Below, in pieces: positions 13,770 through 14,987 of a stretch of DNA of 14,987 nt. Source of the stretch: Actinomycetes bacterium (GTDB taxonomy: Bacteria; Actinomycetota; Actinomycetes; Mycobacteriales; Mycobacteriaceae); NCBI GenBank assembly GCA_023415515.1, contig JAEZKH010000012.1, positions 1-14,987 of the forward strand, in the 5' to 3' direction. Every line of letters begins with the position of its first letter. Positions within the stretch are counted from its first letter, which is position 1. Made by a program: the position numbers and the translations under genes. The notes beneath the pieces are model-generated. The model was not told the origin of the DNA and searched no databases. It saw nothing but the letters and a program-made list of their open reading frames with translations.

Positions 13770-14560
13770 GTGACGTGTCGGAATCCAAACATGTCGTTCT
13801 CATCCACGGCACGTGGGGAAACGGTGACTCACTCGGCGAGGCGCGACGCGAGTTCGAGGCCCGCGGATACCGCGTGCACACGCCGACGCTGCGCTACCAC
13901 GACCTCCCGATCGACGACGGCGCCGCCAAGATCGCTCCGCTGAGCGTGCGCGACTACGCCGACGACGTCGGCGCGCTTGTCGGCTCGCTCGAGACGCCGC
14001 CGCTGATCATCGGGCACTCGCTTGGCGGGCTCATCGCACAGATCGTCGCGGCCCGCACACACCACGCCGGGCTGATCGCAGCGACGCCGGCGCCGGCGAG
14101 AGGGATCTTCGCCGCCTATCCGACGACACTCCGCGTCTTCGGCGGCCACTTTCTGCGGTGGCGACCGTGGACCAAACCGCTGTATCCGGTGTCGTGGAAG
14201 GTCTTCCGCCGATACATCACCAACACCACCGACGAGGCGATCGCCCGCCAGAAGCACTCCGAGTTGGTGTGCGAGTCCGGACGCGTGTACTGCGAGATGC
14301 CGTTCTGGTTCGCCGACCGCCAGAAGGCGACCGCCGTCGACTTCGCGGCGGTCACCACACCGGTGCTGGCGATCGGCGCGCGTCGCGACCGGTTGGTGAA
14401 CCGTCGCGTCGCCCGCGCCACCGCGGGCCGGTACGCCAACGGCACGTACATCGAGATCCCCGCATCGGACCATCTCGTGTTCCATGGGAAGGCGTTGCCG
14501 GTGACGATGGCCGGCATCGACGAATGGATGGTGGCCAACGGGGTGCTCGCCGACGGCTGA
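13766..14560 (+). CDS. Serine alpha/beta hydrolase (lipase/esterase-like)
   Basis: This 264-aa alpha/beta hydrolase has HGTWGNGDS at 14-22, nucleophile elbow GHSLGG with Ser85, acidic Asp208 in GARRDRLVN and His236 in ASDHLVF. The elbow and oxyanion region resemble small mycobacterial lipases/esterases. The middle cap (about 105-190) has many Trp, Tyr and Arg residues. There is no signal peptide. The ATG overlaps the stop of the acyltransferase-like gene by four bases, so the two are translationally coupled: an acyl-forming and an acyl-cleaving activity in one unit. It is the last gene of the five-gene run. The substrate is unknown. Confidence 0.87.
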   Translation: MSDVSESKHVVLIHGTWGNGDSLGEARREFEARGYRVHTPTLRYHDLPIDDGAAKIAPLSVRDYADDVGALVGSLETPPLIIGHSLGGLIAQIVAARTHHAGLIAATPAPARGIFAAYPTTLRVFGGHFLRWRPWTKPLYPVSWKVFRRYITNTTDEAIARQKHSELVCESGRVYCEMPFWFADRQKATAVDFAAVTTPVLAIGARRDRLVNRRVARATAGRYANGTYIEIPASDHLVFHGKALPVTMAGIDEWMVANGVLADG

Positions 14561-14600
14561 GGCGGGTCCCGGTGGATAGCGCGAACCGCTGGTACGGAGT

Positions 14601-14614
14601 TAGAACACGTTCTA
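14601..14614. promoter_or_regulatory. KstR-type operator TAGAACACGTTCTA
   Basis: The 14-bp site has perfect 6-bp arms (TAGAAC / GTTCTA) with a 2-bp spacer and matches the KstR consensus TnnAACnnGTTnnA at every fixed position. KstR is the TetR repressor of sterol catabolism genes in mycobacteria and rhodococci. The site overlaps the -10 of the following gene, an effective position for repression. Confidence 0.75.
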
Positions 14615-14618
14615 GTCT
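14613..14618 (+). promoter_or_regulatory. Candidate -10 (TAGTCT) for a leaderless DUF3556 transcript
   Basis: TAGTCT fits TANNNT and ends 8 nt before the ATG at 14627, so the mRNA may start at the start codon. The last two bases of the KstR-type box overlap it. The GAGG at 14621-14624 is too close to the ATG for a normal ribosome site. Confidence 0.4.
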
Positions 14619-14626
14619 GTGAGGCC

Positions 14627-14987
14627 ATGGGATTCCTCAAGCCCGACATGCCCGTCGTCGACTTCGCCGAGTGGGTCAAGGGCACCCGATCGCAGAAGAT
14701 CCGGCCGATGGCCGAACACTGGGCCGAGGTGGGGTTCGGCACCCCGGTGGTGATGCACCTGTTCTACGTCGTCAAGATTCTGCTCTACATCCTGGGCGCC
14801 TGGCTGGTCGTCCTGACCACCAGCGGCATAGACGGCTTCACCGACGTCGCGGCCTGGTATCACGAGCCGATCGTGTACCAGAAGGTCGTCTTCTACACGA
14901 TGCTGTTCGAGATCGTCGGCCTCGGCTGCGGCTTCGGTCCGCTGAACAACCGGTTCTTCCCGCCGATGGGGTCGATCCTGTACTGGT
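14627..14987 (+). CDS. DUF3556-type transmembrane protein, 3' truncated by window edge
   Basis: The first 120 residues are visible; the frame is still open at the window end. The N terminus (MGFLKPDMPVVDFAEWVKGT, then RSQKIRPMAEHWAEVGFGTP) is the conserved opening of an actinobacterial membrane protein family, recognised here as DUF3556. Hydrophobic helices are at about 41-66 and 87-105, separated by a Trp/Tyr-containing loop. No enzymatic motif is visible. The function of the family is not established. A KstR-type box over its promoter suggests expression during growth on sterols or related lipids, which is inference. The ATG is chosen by the family N terminus and the -10 position. Confidence 0.82.
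   Translation, partial: MGFLKPDMPVVDFAEWVKGTRSQKIRPMAEHWAEVGFGTPVVMHLFYVVKILLYILGAWLVVLTTSGIDGFTDVAAWYHEPIVYQKVVFYTMLFEIVGLGCGFGPLNNRFFPPMGSILYW

Noticed and set aside
14612..14863. Short minus-strand frame at the right end
   Set aside because: Antisense shadow of the DUF3556 gene.

Overview
The window is high-GC actinobacterial DNA, most likely from a Mycobacterium/Mycolicibacterium species. The evidence is the codon use, frequent GTG starts, ATGA/GTGA overlaps, a pair of Mce-associated (Mam) membrane proteins, a DUF3556 membrane protein, a WS/DGAT-like acyltransferase and a KstR-type operator. No tRNA, rRNA, CRISPR array, insertion sequence or prophage is visible. It reads as ordinary chromosome with several regulatory elements worth attention.

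Left part (1-4553, all + strand): the 3' end of a lipocalin/CrtC-like protein gene; a large hairpin; a LAL-type LuxR regulator (AAA ATPase plus C-terminal LuxR HTH, about 872 aa); then a 336-bp leader holding a promoter and a yybP-ykoY (Mn2+) riboswitch ahead of a GDT1/UPF0016 cation exporter. The exporter converges tail-to-tail with the next gene, and the two stop codons interlock in a CTAG.

Middle part (4550-9666): a minus-strand two-gene operon, an alpha/beta hydrolase followed with an ATGA overlap by a 985-aa three-part protein (APH/hydroxylysine-kinase-like domain, degenerate M23/lysostaphin-like domain, class III PLP aminotransferase/phospho-lyase-like domain). A TetR regulator is divergent to it and appears to be translated from a leaderless GTG. 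A VOC/PhnB-like protein follows, preceded by four ACCGAAA copies spaced exactly 11 bp apart.

Right part (9672-14987): a decayed TetR gene (minus strand, recognition-helix region missing and no good start) beside an almost perfect 23-bp palindrome. Then comes a tightly packed + strand operon of five genes: two Mam proteins, an epoxide-hydrolase-like protein, a WS/DGAT-family acyltransferase-like protein and a serine alpha/beta hydrolase. The window ends inside a DUF3556 membrane protein gene whose start is overlapped by a palindrome matching the KstR consensus TnnAACnnGTTnnA. Together the right part suggests envelope lipid/sterol uptake or remodelling under TetR-family control; that functional reading is inference.
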